Positions 1-11,385 of a stretch of 64,000 nt of DNA are shown here, piece after piece. Origin of the DNA: Ustulina deusta. Lineage: Eukaryota > Ascomycota > Sordariomycetes > Xylariales > Xylariaceae. How positions within the stretch are numbered: the first letter of the stretch is position 1; every line of letters starts with the position of its first letter. Under the pieces are notes generated by a model, which had not been told where the DNA came from, did no database searches, and saw only the letters and a program-made list of their open reading frames with translations. A program made the translations under genes and the position numbers. The DNA is taken from contig JAJNNX010000027.1 in NCBI GenBank assembly GCA_023159155.1, forward strand, positions 372,001 through 436,000. Direction: 5' to 3'.

Positions 1-103
1 AGTGCAAAAACAGCATAATAATCGCAACTACGCCCTGACATATTTATGTTTATTTCCAGTTGATTTTTAGCTCGAACTCACTGTCTCGAAAACACATTCA
101 ACC

Positions 104-1141
104 ATGAGCGGTCCCGGAGTCGGTTTTGAATATCCTGCCGTCGAGGTGGCGTGGCTAAAACGTGATGCATTGCTCTTCGCCAACTCGATAGGTTGCAGCC
201 CCGATGAGCTTCACTTCTTTTATGTAGGTGCTTCGTGTAGTATCCATTGGTCTGCTTCCACTCACAACACCGCTAGGAGCTCGATCCCAACTTTGCCGTC
301 TTCCCTACCTATCCAGTTATCTTGCGTAAGCAATCATGCGACTAGCCATATCCCTCCACGCAACTGTTGACAATTCGCAGCTTTCAAGCACAACCATACA
401 GACGTCATCGATTTCTACGCCTCTCAGAAGGCCGTCAAGATCCCTGGCGTACCGGAATTCGACGCACGGCGAACCGTCGACGGCCAGCGACTGATCCAAC
501 TCCTCAAGCCCCTCCCCACCACCTCCGAAGGCAAGAAGTTCGAGATCCGCACCAAGGTACTCGGCGTCTACGACAAGGGCAGGCCCGGTACAGTTGTCGA
601 GACCCAGACCGACCTGGTGGACGCTGGTACCGGCGAGGTCTACAGCCGCGTCGTCAGCAGCGGCTTCTACATCGGCCAGGGCAACTGGGGCGGCCCCAAG
701 GGTCCCGCGACCGATAACTTCCCGCCGCCAAAGGGAAAGACGCCTGATGTCGAGTTCGAGAACCAGACCACCACGCAGACACCCATCCTCTACCGCCTCA
801 ATGGCGATTACAACCCCCTCCACATCCACCCCGAGCCGGGCAAGAAGATGGGCTTCGGCGGCGTCATCATCCACGGCCTATACTCGTGGAATTGGGCTGC
901 TCACGGCCTGCTGCAAAAGCTGGGAGGCAGCGACCCTGCCAATATGAAGGAGTTCCAGGCTCGTTTCGCGAGCCCGGTCAAGCCCGGCGACAAGCTTGTG
1001 GCTTCGGTGTGGAGGACCGGCGAGTTGAAGGGCGAATGGGAAGAGATTCGTTTTATTGTCAAGGTCGCTGGTGGCAAGGTTGTCTTGAGCAACGGTCGTG
1101 CCTTGATGAAGGTTGTAGGAGAAGCCAAGAGCAAATTGTGA
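104..1141 (+). CDS. Peroxisomal MaoC-type 2-enoyl-CoA hydratase
   Basis: Three exons read 104-223, 277-325 and 381-1141, with introns at 224-276 and 326-380; the spliced protein is 309 residues. The C-terminal half is a hot-dog hydratase domain holding the hydratase-2 motif NGDYNPLH at about residues 197-204, with the expected catalytic Asp199 and His204, followed by GFGGVIIHGLYSW. The N-terminal half, from ELDPNFAVFPTYP onward, is the second, degenerate hot-dog unit typical of multifunctional enzyme-2-type hydratases. The last three residues are SKL, a canonical PTS1 signal, so the protein should be imported into peroxisomes and hydrate trans-2-enoyl-CoA in beta-oxidation. Both splice junctions preserve frame. 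A MaoC dehydratase with another acyl-CoA substrate is possible. Confidence 0.9.
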
Positions 1142-1526
1142 GTGTGATTACGAAAATGAAATGATGTACAAATGAACAAACCTCGAACATTTATTTCCCC
1201 TGGCATATTAGCATGTAAATGGGAGTGACCTTTTTTTTTTTTCCTTCGTCTTTCATCTTGTTTTTTCTTGTGTCAGTCCAAAAAACTATTTTGTCGCAGT
1301 AAAGAATTCGAAGTGATTGTCTTCTGCGACGTTGTAACATCAAATCACAGTTTGTGATGGCCACCGGTTTGCTGGCTGCCTAGTTGGTGGTGTTCAGCCA
1401 GTAATTTTTTCAACATGGGTACATTTGACCAAAATCCAAAGACCGAAACCAAGGAGGTACATTTTAGCCTAAACTTACTCCACGCAAACATCTCCGGAGA
1501 AGTCGAAAATCAACACTATTGCAGCC
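1142..1526. other. Intergenic, 3' end of hydratase and TBCE promoter
   Basis: No coding signal. There is a T-rich run near 1230-1265, consistent with the 3' untranslated region of the hydratase gene. The rest is ordinary promoter sequence for the downstream gene. Confidence 0.5.
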
Positions 1527-3394
1527 ATGTCTGTAAGTCCTCGAGTTGGGGACCGGCTGTCGTATGATGGGGCAACCTGTACTGTCCGATATCGAGGTGA
1601 AGTTGCCGGCACTTCGGGCTGCTGGCTTGGCGTCGAATGGGATGACGCTGCTCGAGGCAAACACGACGGCTCTCATAAAGGAGCGAGGTATTTCACTTGT
1701 GAGTCTTGCTGTCCATGTTCGTGTTTGTTTTATTTTCTAAGTGCTGGGGCCAGGTCGCTCACGCTCTGCAACCCCCGCGTCCTTCGTGCGGCCTGGAAGG
1801 CCTCCGGCGACACCCGTCAGCTTCATCACTGCTTTGCAAGACAAGTACACCGCCGAATTGGCGAACACGGCTGCCATTCAATTCTCGGGTAAGATAGCAG
1901 AGGAAGTCGGCTTTGCGAAGACCCGGAGCAAGCAGGCTCAGCTCTCTGAGCTTCGGTATGCTGTCCTTGACGGCACATGCATTGCTGCTGTCTACAAGGA
2001 GGGCGACCCGTCTATCACCGAGACATGTCCGAAGGTGGTCGGGCTAGACCTCAGTCGGAATCTGTTCAAGAGGATCGGGACCGTCGTGGAGATTTGCGCC
2101 GAATTACCACGTCTTCGGGAGCTGCGGTTAAAGTGAGCTTCTTTTTTTCTTTTTTTTCTTTCCCGTGATCGGTAAGCTGATCATTCATTCCAGTGGCAAC
2201 CGCTTCCAGAATATATTGGATGATGAAGGCCTTGATGGGGCCAATAAAAGTCTTCAGAGTGTTGAGGAACTTGCACTTGAAGAGACTCTTATGAGCTGGG
2301 AAGAAATTGGACATGTTGCGACGAAATTCGAGACTCTCTCTGCACTCTCTGCGAGCACAAATCAGCTATCTAGCTTGCCAGTCATACCACTCTCATCTCT
2401 TGGATCTACCCTCACCTCCCTCAATCTTGAATTTAACGATTTCGCTGCCATTACCCAGCTGGGGAGCCTTGCGGCCTTAACGTCTCTCCGCCATCTGCAC
2501 CTCAAGGGAAACGACATCTCTGCGATCAGATTAGCTGACTCAGATGTATCGACGCCGATATTCTCCACTAACCTACAGTATCTTGACGTGTCGTATAATC
2601 AGATCTCGTCATGGGCGTTTGTGGATGATTTGCCAACTTGCTTTCCAGGCTTAACATCGCTGCGTTTCGCTCACAATCCCATTTACGACCACCCTGACTC
2701 CGAGCTTTCCACAAACCCAAAGAATTTCACAGAAGAGGCGTACATGTTCACTGTTGGGCGGCTGGCAAATCTTAGAACTTTGAACTTTGGTACTATTTCT
2801 ACGGCAGATCGGCAAGATGCCGAAATGTTCTATCTAGCCCACATCGGCAAACATCTTGCGACCGTGCCCGAGACGCAAGCAGCCGAGATCCTCCAACACC
2901 ACAAGCGATATACGGAATTATGTGAGTTATACGGCCCGCCGACAGTGAATCGGAGAAAGGAGGTCAATCCAGCCTTTTTGGAGGCCAGACTAGTCAGCAT
3001 CCAATTCGTGTTTCATCCTAAGGGACAGGCTATCGTCCAAAGAGCTACAAAGATACCCAAGAGCTTTGACATATACGCCGTTAAGGGCATAGCAGGCAAG
3101 TTTTTCGGCGTCAAACCACTGTCTATACGACTGATATGGGAAACTGGAGAGTGGGACCCCGTCGCAGGGTTTGACGATGAAATGGAAGACAGCAGCGGGG
3201 ATGAAGAGGAGCCGCAAGCGATGGAGGAGAGAAAAGCGACTACATCTAGAGACAACTCACACCTAGGAGAGGAGGCCGGTAAGTGGGTTAAACGCGAGGT
3301 TGAGCTGCCAGACGGGCCCCGGCAGCTAGGCTTCTGTGTTGACGGTTTGGAGGCAAAAATCAGGGTTGAGATGCGGCGACAAAATATCATTTGA
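1527..3394 (+). CDS. Tubulin-specific chaperone E (CAP-Gly, LRR, Ubl)
   Basis: Exons 1527-1698, 1754-2132 and 2194-3394 give a 583-residue protein. Residues 1-75 form a CAP-Gly domain (SGCWLGVEWDDAARGKHDG, then GARYFTC across the first junction, followed by ASFVRPGRP). The middle carries leucine-rich repeats (VVGLDLSRN, LPRLRELRLNGNRFQ across the second junction, LQYLDVSYNQI). The C-terminal ~100 residues resemble the ubiquitin-like domain of the family. This order is that of TBCE/Pac2, which binds alpha-tubulin and works with cofactors C and D in tubulin dimer assembly in the cytosol. Length and domain order fit the fungal family. Confidence 0.9.
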
Positions 3395-3816
3395 TTTGAA
3401 CTTTCGGATAAGTAGCCTATAGCGATGTCAGATCATTACTAATTGGTGTTGTTGTCTTTCTCACGCTTTGAAAATCCATCACTAATTCTTTCATTTGCCC
3501 CCGTCGTAGATTGGTTTATCATCACTTGGTTTTCAATAGCTAGCATTCCTGTCAACGGCCAACTGCATATAAACAACAGGCAAGTGATGGCAAGCATATG
3601 CAGACAAGCGACATGAGTGATACGGAACAAACGCAGAGATAGCTCGAACAGAATGCTGGATGAGATACATCACTTCCCCTCCTGGATTTCTTTTTTGTTC
3701 AGCCAATCACCCACTTCAACTTCTTCCTAAATCTCACCCCGGGAGCAGGACCGCCTGAACGGGCTCAAATAAAAGCAAGGATTTCTAGTATTTTCTTCCT
3801 ATATCGTCTGCACAAG
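3395..3816. other. Intergenic
   Basis: No coding signal. A CCAAT pentamer lies at 3703-3707, about 110 bases before the ATG at 3817. Nothing else recognised. Confidence 0.4.
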
Positions 3817-5450
3817 ATGGCTTCTTCAATAGGTGACCGTGCAAAAGTAGCGCGACGCCGCAAACAAAGCAATGAAGCCGACCAAGTTCCGGCTCTAGCA
3901 CCTCAGGCTCTCCCACAGACCATGCTTCCTCTGTATCACATCGAGAGACCGGGTGTCACTCACCACGCACGGCTTCCGGAACTGTAATGACGCCGGGACA
4001 TAACGTCCCATTGATCGCCGTCAACCAGCTGTCCGCATGGGTCGACGTGCTTGGCGTCCCTCGCGAGCCGAATCGCGAGCGGACGACGAACTTGTTTAGT
4101 CTGAGCGTTGCCCCGAGGGGCAAACTGTACGATGTATAGATCACCCGGGCTCCTCCCACGCATCCCAGACCCCAAGCCACCGGATGGGTCTGATCGCGGA
4201 GCCATTTACAAACCAGAATGACGAACTCGTCAACGGGCCAACTACAATAAGTGGCAATGGCAGTGGGCAGATGAAGCAAGACACTCTGAGTACTAGTAGG
4301 GCTAGAAATATGTTGGGAGATCGTCCACCTATGGGCCTTCGCGAAAGAATTGCCTCACTCGCCCCCCTCAAAACACCGCTGGAGAATCCTTACCCGGTGA
4401 CGTACGGAATATACGACGAAAGATGCTGTCCTACGACAAAAAGATTCGGAGGAGCACCCAGCTAAGCGGTTTCTCCGGGCATCTTACGCGTCGAGTTTCA
4501 GACATGCCGAAGCAGCTGAAAGTGCTCTACTGTTCTCGGCTTCCTCTCGCTCATCGTCGGTCTCGTCATCTTCGACTACGACGAGGACCAAAAGAAGCCA
4601 ACCACCATGCCCGCGCTCCGGGGTCATCAACGGGGGCGATGTTGGAATAATGGGGGATATATCCGGCCGATATCCCCACTCCATGTACACGAACGCAGCT
4701 GCGACGGCGGGTATGCAGGGCAGACCTCGAGGAGAGCTAAGAGACCTGATGTCCGGATTCCTGCCGCAGTTTCTGCATGCCCGAGCTCAACAACTTCACG
4801 ACGACGCTCCCTCAATCAGTACACATGCATCCGGGCTGCATAATACCAGCTTTCAACCTCCCAGCAAACGCGAGAAAAAGAAGAGCAAAGCGGCCTTCCC
4901 TCCCTAGCAGCCGCAGCAAAAGCAACGCCGGAGTAAATCCAAGGTCGTGGAAAATAAGCATACCGGCGGTCATAGGGACGACGGCAGCGATGACGATAAG
5001 AGCGACATCGGATCGAGCGGCGTATCCGCATGACCCGACCACAGCTATTACACCGGCGCCTGCCAGGACGACGACGACGACGACGGCATGTCTCATCGCA
5101 GTAGACTGGTGCCTTCGGCAGCCACCTCGAGTGACATGAGATCAGCGCAGCTCTGGGATGGCAGCGAACGCCGCAGCAGTCTCTCCGAAATACACCAGAG
5201 TAAGGTATCGCGAGACTCCGCCATGAAATATTCATATACAGATACATATATACATATAATTGACGACAAACGCAATAAAACAGGTTCGAACGAGCATCCC
5301 ACCAACACAGCCGGAACCCACGGCCCGGACCATACGCGCGCAAACAGCAGCGACAGCGCCGCGAAAACAACACCAACCACCAAGCAAGCAAGCCTCCACG
5401 CGCCAAAAGGGGTGCCGGTCTTCGCGCCAGGGCCAAGAGGACAACGATAA
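3817..5450 (+). pseudogene. Disrupted low-complexity gene, function unknown
   Basis: Coding-like sequence with a GC-rich third position runs through this stretch but changes frame and meets stops. An ATG at 3817 opens a basic 56-residue start. From about 3874 a second frame is coding-like until a TAG at 4137-4139. A third frame covers about 4140-4396. From about 4401 the frame with codons starting at multiples of three continues to 5450, broken by TAG at 4905-4907 and TGA at 5031-5033. The text on both sides of those stops reads as one Ser/Asp/Lys-rich disordered protein, with an acidic Asp run before MSHRSRLVPS. A good 84-nt intron (5200-5283) precedes the last segment. I do not recognise the family. 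It is either a decayed gene, a gene with more introns than I can resolve, or a stretch with assembly indels. Confidence 0.35.
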
Positions 5451-6134
5451 GAATAATACCGGAGCCCACAAGGGGGGAGGAGACGGGGATGAGGAGGACT
5501 TGCTTGGTTTTGAATAAGAACGGGACGGCATATCCAGCAGATATCAAGGCTAAGATAGTCTGTCTCTCCAATATTGCTTGTGGCGTAGCTCGAAAAGAAC
5601 ATGCGAATTCGTTTTGGTTAGCTAGGTGAGTGAGTGAGTTTGGAGGGGGGGGGAAAGGGGTCCGAAACCACAAGACGGAGAGCTCGTCTTCAACATCACC
5701 ACGCTCAATTTGTGTTGAGACACTTGATCAACAACAAATTAAGAGAAAAGAGAGAAGTGAAAAAAAACCCTCCCAAAAAAAACCAAGAGATCGTCAGACT
5801 GATTGCGAACAAAGTGAATATTACATTTAGATTCACAGCTGTGCTTTCGATTTTTGTTTACTATTGAACATAAAAACTCCAACCATGCTCGGGATATAGG
5901 AACACGGCTAAGACTACACAGGAACCCATCCCAAGATAGACTTCCTTCCAGTAGCGGACGTAACTTCGTGTTGTTGAAGGAACTTTGTACAAGGATTGGT
6001 TCACTCCTCCAGCCAACCATCCACTCCTTGGACCGACGGTGTCTATTCCAATCGCCATGCTTTCGTGCTACACACACACAAGGCTAGAGTATCATGATTA
6101 TAGCGTAATCATGATTTCTTCAGTTTTTTTTCTT
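5451..6134. other. Intergenic, between a disrupted gene and SDHB 3' end
   Basis: A purine-rich, A-tract-rich segment lies at about 5735-5800 (several runs of 6-8 A). No supported gene. The segment next to 6135 would be the 3' untranslated region of the minus-strand succinate dehydrogenase gene. Confidence 0.4.
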
Positions 6135-7120
6135 CTAAAAGGCCATCTGCTTCTTGATCTCGCCGATGGCTAGACCGGGGTTCAAGCCCTTGGGGCACGT
6201 TCGGGTGCAGTTTAGGATGGTGTGGCATCGGTACAAGCTCATCGAGTTGTCGAGAGCAGCCTTTCGGGCCTCGGTTCTCTCATCACGAGAATCGATAATC
6301 CAACGGTAGGACTGGAGCAGGATGGCGGGTCCAAGATACTCCTCGGAGTTCCACCAGTAGGACGGGCACGACGTTGAGCAGCAAGCGCACAGAATGCACT
6401 CGTAGAGACCGTCAAGCTTTTTCCGGTCAGCCTTGCTCTGTCGGTACTCCCTTCCCTGCAAGTAATACATTAGCATCCTAGTTGAATGGAAGAAACACGA
6501 CTTGAATGGCAAGGCTCGTTCATACATCAGGCGCGGGTGTATCCCTTTGAAGATAGGGCTTGATAGACTTGTATTGCTTGTAGAAATGCGTCAAATCCGG
6601 TACCAAGTCCTTGACGACATATGTATGGGGGAGCGGGTAGATCTTCAGCTCGGCGCTTGTGTCGGTGGGAATACGGCCTATCGAGACATTGTTGTTAGAC
6701 GCATGACTTGATCGCCATCGCATAGACATGGCGCATTGACGACATACACAAGCACGCAAGGGTGTTTTGCCCGTTGATGTTCATGGCACAGCTGCCGCAG
6801 ATGCCCTCTCTGCAACTCCGGCGGAAGGTCAATGTCGGGTCCACCTCGTTCTTGATCCTCACCAGCGCATCCAGGACCATGGGGCCGGTCTTGTTGAGGT
6901 CGAGGGTGTAGGCCTGCATCTTGGGCTTCTCGTCGGGCTGTTCGGGATTCCACCGGTAGATCTGGAAGGTCTTGTTGCGTGTGGAGGAGCTGCTCTTGGG
7001 AGCGGCATTGACTGTGGCATCGCCGACCGAAGCCATGGACCGCACGAACATGGAGGGACCGGCCGACGATCGCGAGGCGGCGGCGAGGAGCCGGGCCGAG
7101 GTAGAGCGGAGAGCTGCCAT
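6135..7120 (-). CDS. Succinate dehydrogenase iron-sulfur subunit, mitochondrial
   Basis: Three exons on the minus strand, 7120-6748, 6677-6526 and 6455-6135 (introns 70 nt each), encode 281 residues. The N-terminus is an Arg/Ser/Ala-rich mitochondrial presequence. The 2Fe-2S ferredoxin domain has Cys103, Cys108, Cys111 and Cys123 ([15 protein letters not shown]). The C-terminal domain has the 4Fe-4S motif [12 protein letters not shown] and the 3Fe-4S motif [17 protein letters not shown], plus the ubiquinone-site region SYWWN. The first intron interrupts the codon of the fifth conserved Cys region and splices to LACLCRIPTDTS, which supports the model. The protein transfers electrons from the flavoprotein subunit to ubiquinone in complex II. 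The ATG is set by the presequence. Confidence 0.96.
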
Positions 7121-7968
7121 TGTGGGCGCCGGGTGGTTTGGATGTCGCTTTGACTGAGCTACGAGACTCGAGGAGAGAACGGGAATTAGACAGACACCCA
7201 ATCGAGGCTGAGGCCAGTCCAGCACGCACAGAAACAGGTGTGGCAATGGGTTGAGCAGGTCTGCATCATCGACGGTCCAAGACAGGGCAGTCCACACGAC
7301 AAGTCCCCGACCCGATTTGCTCCCTCGGCTATAGGCTAGAGCTGGGCAGCCAATGACGCGCATCCAATTATTATTCACTCATCACCGGACCGTTGCTCCT
7401 CCGGATACGCCTTAGTCGCACCCCACTTCCCACCTCCCACCTCGCGCCCCGCAGCTGTGGCTGACGAGCAGTCTGGCACAGTGGCGCAGATTTGGTGGGG
7501 GCGTTCTTGAGCCACAATTTCAATGCCTATAACAAACCCGCCTATAACCGCCAAGCCCGTCGTCATCACGCAGCGCCCAGACAATCCCAACATTTATTTT
7601 TGGGGATCCGGCTGGCATGGGAAAAGTCAGTTGGGTTTATTGCCTGTGTAGTGTGCCTGCCTAGCACCAGAAAACCCTTGGTGGAAACCTTCGCGGAGAG
7701 GACAAGAGGGGAGTTCCGCCTTCGACTTGTCCTCCAGGCGCATCCGACATTGGCCATGGGCATGAATGTCAGGCCAAGTTGAACTGTCTGCACCAGAGTC
7801 TCTTCTCTCCGTCCCCGGCACTGTACAGCTGGAGTGTCTCTAGTCCCGGCAGGCCAAATTATACCCTGCGATTCTTTCCGGTATTACCCGTGGCTCGTGA
7901 GGGATGGCAACCTTCCCACCACGACTCGTGGTCGCCTCTGGAAAACTCTCCTATTCGAGTGAGAAACC
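7121..7968. other. Divergent promoter region, 848 bp
   Basis: The spacer separates two genes for mitochondrial proteins transcribed away from each other. Apart from the CCAAT pair no motif stands out. Short frames in it lack coding character. Confidence 0.5.
7350..7368. promoter_or_regulatory. Paired CCAAT boxes in a divergent promoter
   Basis: CCAAT pentamers occur at 7350-7354 and 7364-7368, 14 bases apart, 230-250 bases upstream of the succinate dehydrogenase ATG and about 600 bases upstream of the phosphatase ATG. In fungi CCAAT is bound by the HAP complex, which controls respiratory genes. Binding here is inferred, not shown. Confidence 0.4.
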
Positions 7969-9183
7969 ATGGCTTCGGTCGCGTGTCGTAGCGTTCCGTT
8001 ATCGTCTAACTCGCCCTTCATAATAGCCAGCGTGCGGTCTCAGCTGGCAGCCGCACGACTTCGAAAGCCGCTGCAACCGTCGCGAACCAACCAAACTGTG
8101 GCCTTCCCGACCCAACCGACTCTGCACGACCAGGGAGCGCAGCCTTTACGTAAATTCACCTACCACGCTGCCGCCTCCTTCTCTGCCAAATACAGGAAGT
8201 TCGACTCGCTCACGAACGTCTTCCACTTCAACCCGTACAACCGAATCCAGACCGAGAAGAAGCGCCCCAAGGCAAAGCGACCTGCGAGTGGTCAGGATGC
8301 CTTCTTCATAAGCCGCATTGGCGACACCAATGCTGTCGCGTTCGGCGTGGCAGACGGCGTGGGGGGGTGGGAGGAGAGTGGCGTTGATCCGGCAGACTTC
8401 GCACATAGCTTTTGCGACTACATGGCCTCCGCCGCGCACGAGCACAAGTCGAGCGGTGGCGAACCTCCACTGGCGCCGAGGGCGCTCATGCAGCGCGGCT
8501 ATGACGATGTTGTGAAAGACAGAAGCATACTTGCTGGAGGCAGTACGGCGACCGTGGCGGTTGCAAGCGAGGATGGCAAGCTAGAGATAGCTAATCTGGG
8601 CGATTCCGGCTTCGTTCATCTACGACTAAACGCCGTCCATACTTATTCTGAGCCGCAAACACACGCTTTCAACACCCCCTACCAGCTCTCGATCGTCCCC
8701 GCGAGTATGCTGGCACGCGCAGCCGCGTTCGGGGGGGCGCAGCTTTGCGACTACCCGAAAGATGCCGACGTGACGCAACATAACCTCAAACATGGCGACA
8801 TTCTGGTATTCGCAAGTGATGGGGTATGGGATAATCTGTTCAACCAAGACATACTGCGCATTGTCAGCCGCATGATGACGGGCATAGGGGCCTGGAAGAC
8901 GAGCGACGGCGGTATCCGGGTTGTGGACAATCTACGACGCTTCACCCAGCCCGAAGACTCTACCCAGCGACTCGTCACATTGCAGAGCGCGCTGGCAGTC
9001 GAGATTGCGGCGACAGCTAAAGCAGCCAGCACGAATCAACGCCTCGATGGACCTTTCGCCAAGGAGGTCCAGAAGTACTACCCGCAAGAGAACTGGCACG
9101 GGGGCAAAATTGACGACGTCTGCGTCATCGTGCTCGTTGTCTCCGACAACAGTAAATCGCCCGAAGTGCGAAGCAAGTTGTAG
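7969..9183 (+). CDS. PTC7-type PP2C protein phosphatase, mitochondrial
   Basis: Single-exon gene of 404 residues. Residues 1-60 are basic, Ser/Ala-rich and lack acidic residues, as expected of a mitochondrial presequence. The PP2C fold follows: GQDAFF, the metal-binding VADGVGGW, ESGVDPADFAHSF, ILAGGSTATVAV, NLGDSGF, VFASDGVWDNL and the C-terminal KIDDVCVIV. The VGGWEESGVDP stretch is characteristic of the PTC7/PPTC7 branch, which in yeast acts in mitochondria on proteins such as the coenzyme Q hydroxylase Coq7. The metal ligands Asp in ADG and SDG and the final DD are present, so the enzyme should be active. The ATG at 7969 is the only in-frame start giving a presequence. Confidence 0.9.
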   Translation: MASVACRSVPLSSNSPFIIASVRSQLAAARLRKPLQPSRTNQTVAFPTQPTLHDQGAQPLRKFTYHAAASFSAKYRKFDSLTNVFHFNPYNRIQTEKKRPKAKRPASGQDAFFISRIGDTNAVAFGVADGVGGWEESGVDPADFAHSFCDYMASAAHEHKSSGGEPPLAPRALMQRGYDDVVKDRSILAGGSTATVAVASEDGKLEIANLGDSGFVHLRLNAVHTYSEPQTHAFNTPYQLSIVPASMLARAAAFGGAQLCDYPKDADVTQHNLKHGDILVFASDGVWDNLFNQDILRIVSRMMTGIGAWKTSDGGIRVVDNLRRFTQPEDSTQRLVTLQSALAVEIAATAKAASTNQRLDGPFAKEVQKYYPQENWHGGKIDDVCVIVLVVSDNSKSPEVRSKL

Positions 9184-10567
9184 AACTCTACCGCTCACCG
9201 AAGAGCCGCACAAGGTGACAGCGAGGAGGTAATAGAGAAAACGAAAAACAACCACATATCTATGTATTCTGCATGCATTATCAGGCGTTTCTGGGACGGG
9301 AGTAAGGCTGTGAATTTCCTTTCTACGAGCACTAAAAGGGGCGCCAAGGTAAAGCCAAAGCAAGGAACAAGAGGCACGATAGCGAGGGAATCAGTGCGGT
9401 GTAGAACACGCCGCTATACACCTCATCTATATAGCCCAACCAGGGCAATCCAGTACTAGTTGCATCATGAAAAGGGGCCTCGGCGGGCACGTGGGTGCTC
9501 ATTATCATTATCATATAGAGAGATATATATACCCGGCATCATAATTTTATAGACAAAATTTGCTCACGCTTTCCAAGATTGCCAACAAAACGGACGGGAA
9601 ATGTATCGCTCAAGGCAAAGATATCTTGTGAGACCATCACGCGCAATCACTAAGTAACCAGCCTAAGAAGATACCAAGGCAGATCGATGGCCATACAAAC
9701 AGAACAACAAACAACAAACAATAGTAGTGCCGATCAATCTCGAGCCGCCTATCGCCGGAATTCGAGAATAATTCGTGCTAGGTCGGTCAGTCACCGGCTT
9801 TCCTTCTCACATCCAAGCACGAGCACGACCACAAACACGGCACATCATGGAACACGAACCAATACTAGGTACGACTACCGATGTACTAGAACCGACTACA
9901 GAGTATTAGCGCCCCACAAGGCAGCTAGCTTGGTTGAATTTTCATCCACTAGGAGTATGTTGTAAGCTACGATTTGACAGACATTGTACGTGCATCCCTG
10001 CTTAGCGTAGAACGGACTGAGAAGGGCTTGAATTGAATAATCTCACATCGTGAATAATAGTTCAGCTTATCCACGTAATCAGAATAACGCACCAATAGGT
10101 GGGTTGGGATCGATATCGTGACTAACGTGTGATCATAGTTGGTGCTCCTCGAGCCTGCAGGTATCCAGTCCGTGGAATCCGAGAAATCGTGACACCGCTT
10201 GTGTCAATGTGCAGTATATACCCGACATGCGAGCATGTCACCTGCACCACACGCAGAGGGATCTCCGGCCACACAACAGACGCGCCAAGGCGCATTGGAG
10301 ACAATTTCATAACGAATAACATGTATAATCCGTAAAGCATCTTATTGTCTCTAAAACCCATCGCTACAGATATACAGAGCCTGCATAGGTTGTACGACCC
10401 ATCGGCCGACATCTGACACAATGAAGCTCTTCTGGCCGTGAATTTGTCCTCCACATACCAACGATGCCCTATTGGGGAATAAAAATTATTGATTTTCATC
10501 AGTGTACATGAGATAAAAGGAGGCATCTGTGCAACGAAAATCTGGCACTACAATTCCGTTTCCGTGC
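9184..10567. other. Intergenic, no gene seen
   Basis: Short frames on both strands have no coding bias or domain resemblance. An AT-rich stretch lies near 9510-9560. The last part is the 3' side of the minus-strand wall-protein gene. Confidence 0.4.
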
Positions 10568-11385
10568 TTAGATAAAGGCAGCACCGAGAATAGCGAGAAT
10601 ACCTGGGATGAGAGGAGCGACCATGCTTTGAGCATCGTTGCTGTTAGGGACGCTCGTCTGGGCAGGGGCTGATCCGGTTGAGGTGGGGCGGGAAGCTGGA
10701 CTGTATTAGTTTCAAGCGCGGTGAAATAACTAGATGCAGAGGAATTGGAATATCATACAGGTTGTGCGAGTCACGACGCTAGAAGAAGGAGTCGTGATGG
10801 TGGATTCGGCAGAGCTGGTAGCAGTGGAAGACTCAGAGCTAGTAGTGGATTCCGTGGTAGTAGACTCGGTCGAGGTAGACTCAGTCGAGGTAGACTCAGC
10901 TGAGGTAGACTCGGTTGAGGTGGTTTTGGCAGAAGTCGACGAGCGAGTGGCGCTTGTGCTTGTCGTAGCCACTGTAGAGCTAGCTGTAGAACTAGGTTCA
11001 GTTGTTCCCGCGACAGGGAACATTTGAGAGTAGTTGATATCGGTTCCATCGCTAATCTCAATGGCGTAGTCGCCAGAGGGCAGATCAGAGTCAACAGGCC
11101 ACAAAAAGCTGTCGCCAGTGGCGCCGGCTACAACATTTTCAGTTAGCCGGGTATATCGAGCACGGGGTGAACTGTAGACGCACTTGTGATGGTCTCGACA
11201 TCATTGAGATTGTTCTCGGGACCGTTCTTCAGGGTCAAGGTGACGGGGCCCTCAGCGCCACCCCAGGTAATCTCGAAAGTCGACCCAGCCTCAATGTCAT
11301 CAAAGTTGCTATTGGTGAGCTTGACTTTGGCACTGACGAGCCCGAGCAGGGCAGCGAAGACCACGGAAGAAATGACAACCTTCAT
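10568..11385 (-). CDS. GPI-anchored Kre9/Knh1-like cell-wall protein
   Basis: Exons 11385-11184, 11127-10759 and 10695-10568 give 232 residues. A signal peptide (MKVVISSVVFAALLGLVSA) is followed by an about 85-residue beta-sandwich of the Kre9/Knh1 N-terminal type (AGSTFEITWGG, VTLTLKNGP, SGDYAIEISDG, NYSQMFPV). Next comes a Ser/Thr-rich region of repeated STEST-like units at about residues 110-180, probably heavily O-mannosylated. The C-terminus ends in a small-residue site and a hydrophobic tail (PLIPGILAILGAAFI), the pattern of a GPI-attachment signal. The last splice uses the AG at 10696-10697; the AG three bases earlier would lose the hydrophobic tail. It should sit on the plasma membrane or in the wall; its exact role is unknown. 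Confidence 0.85.

Noticed and set aside
4816..5673. Long minus-strand frame (285 residues) with hydrophobic stretches
   Set aside because: It is the antisense of an Asp/Ser-rich coding-like segment, which makes Val/Ile-rich text. Codon bias favours the plus strand.
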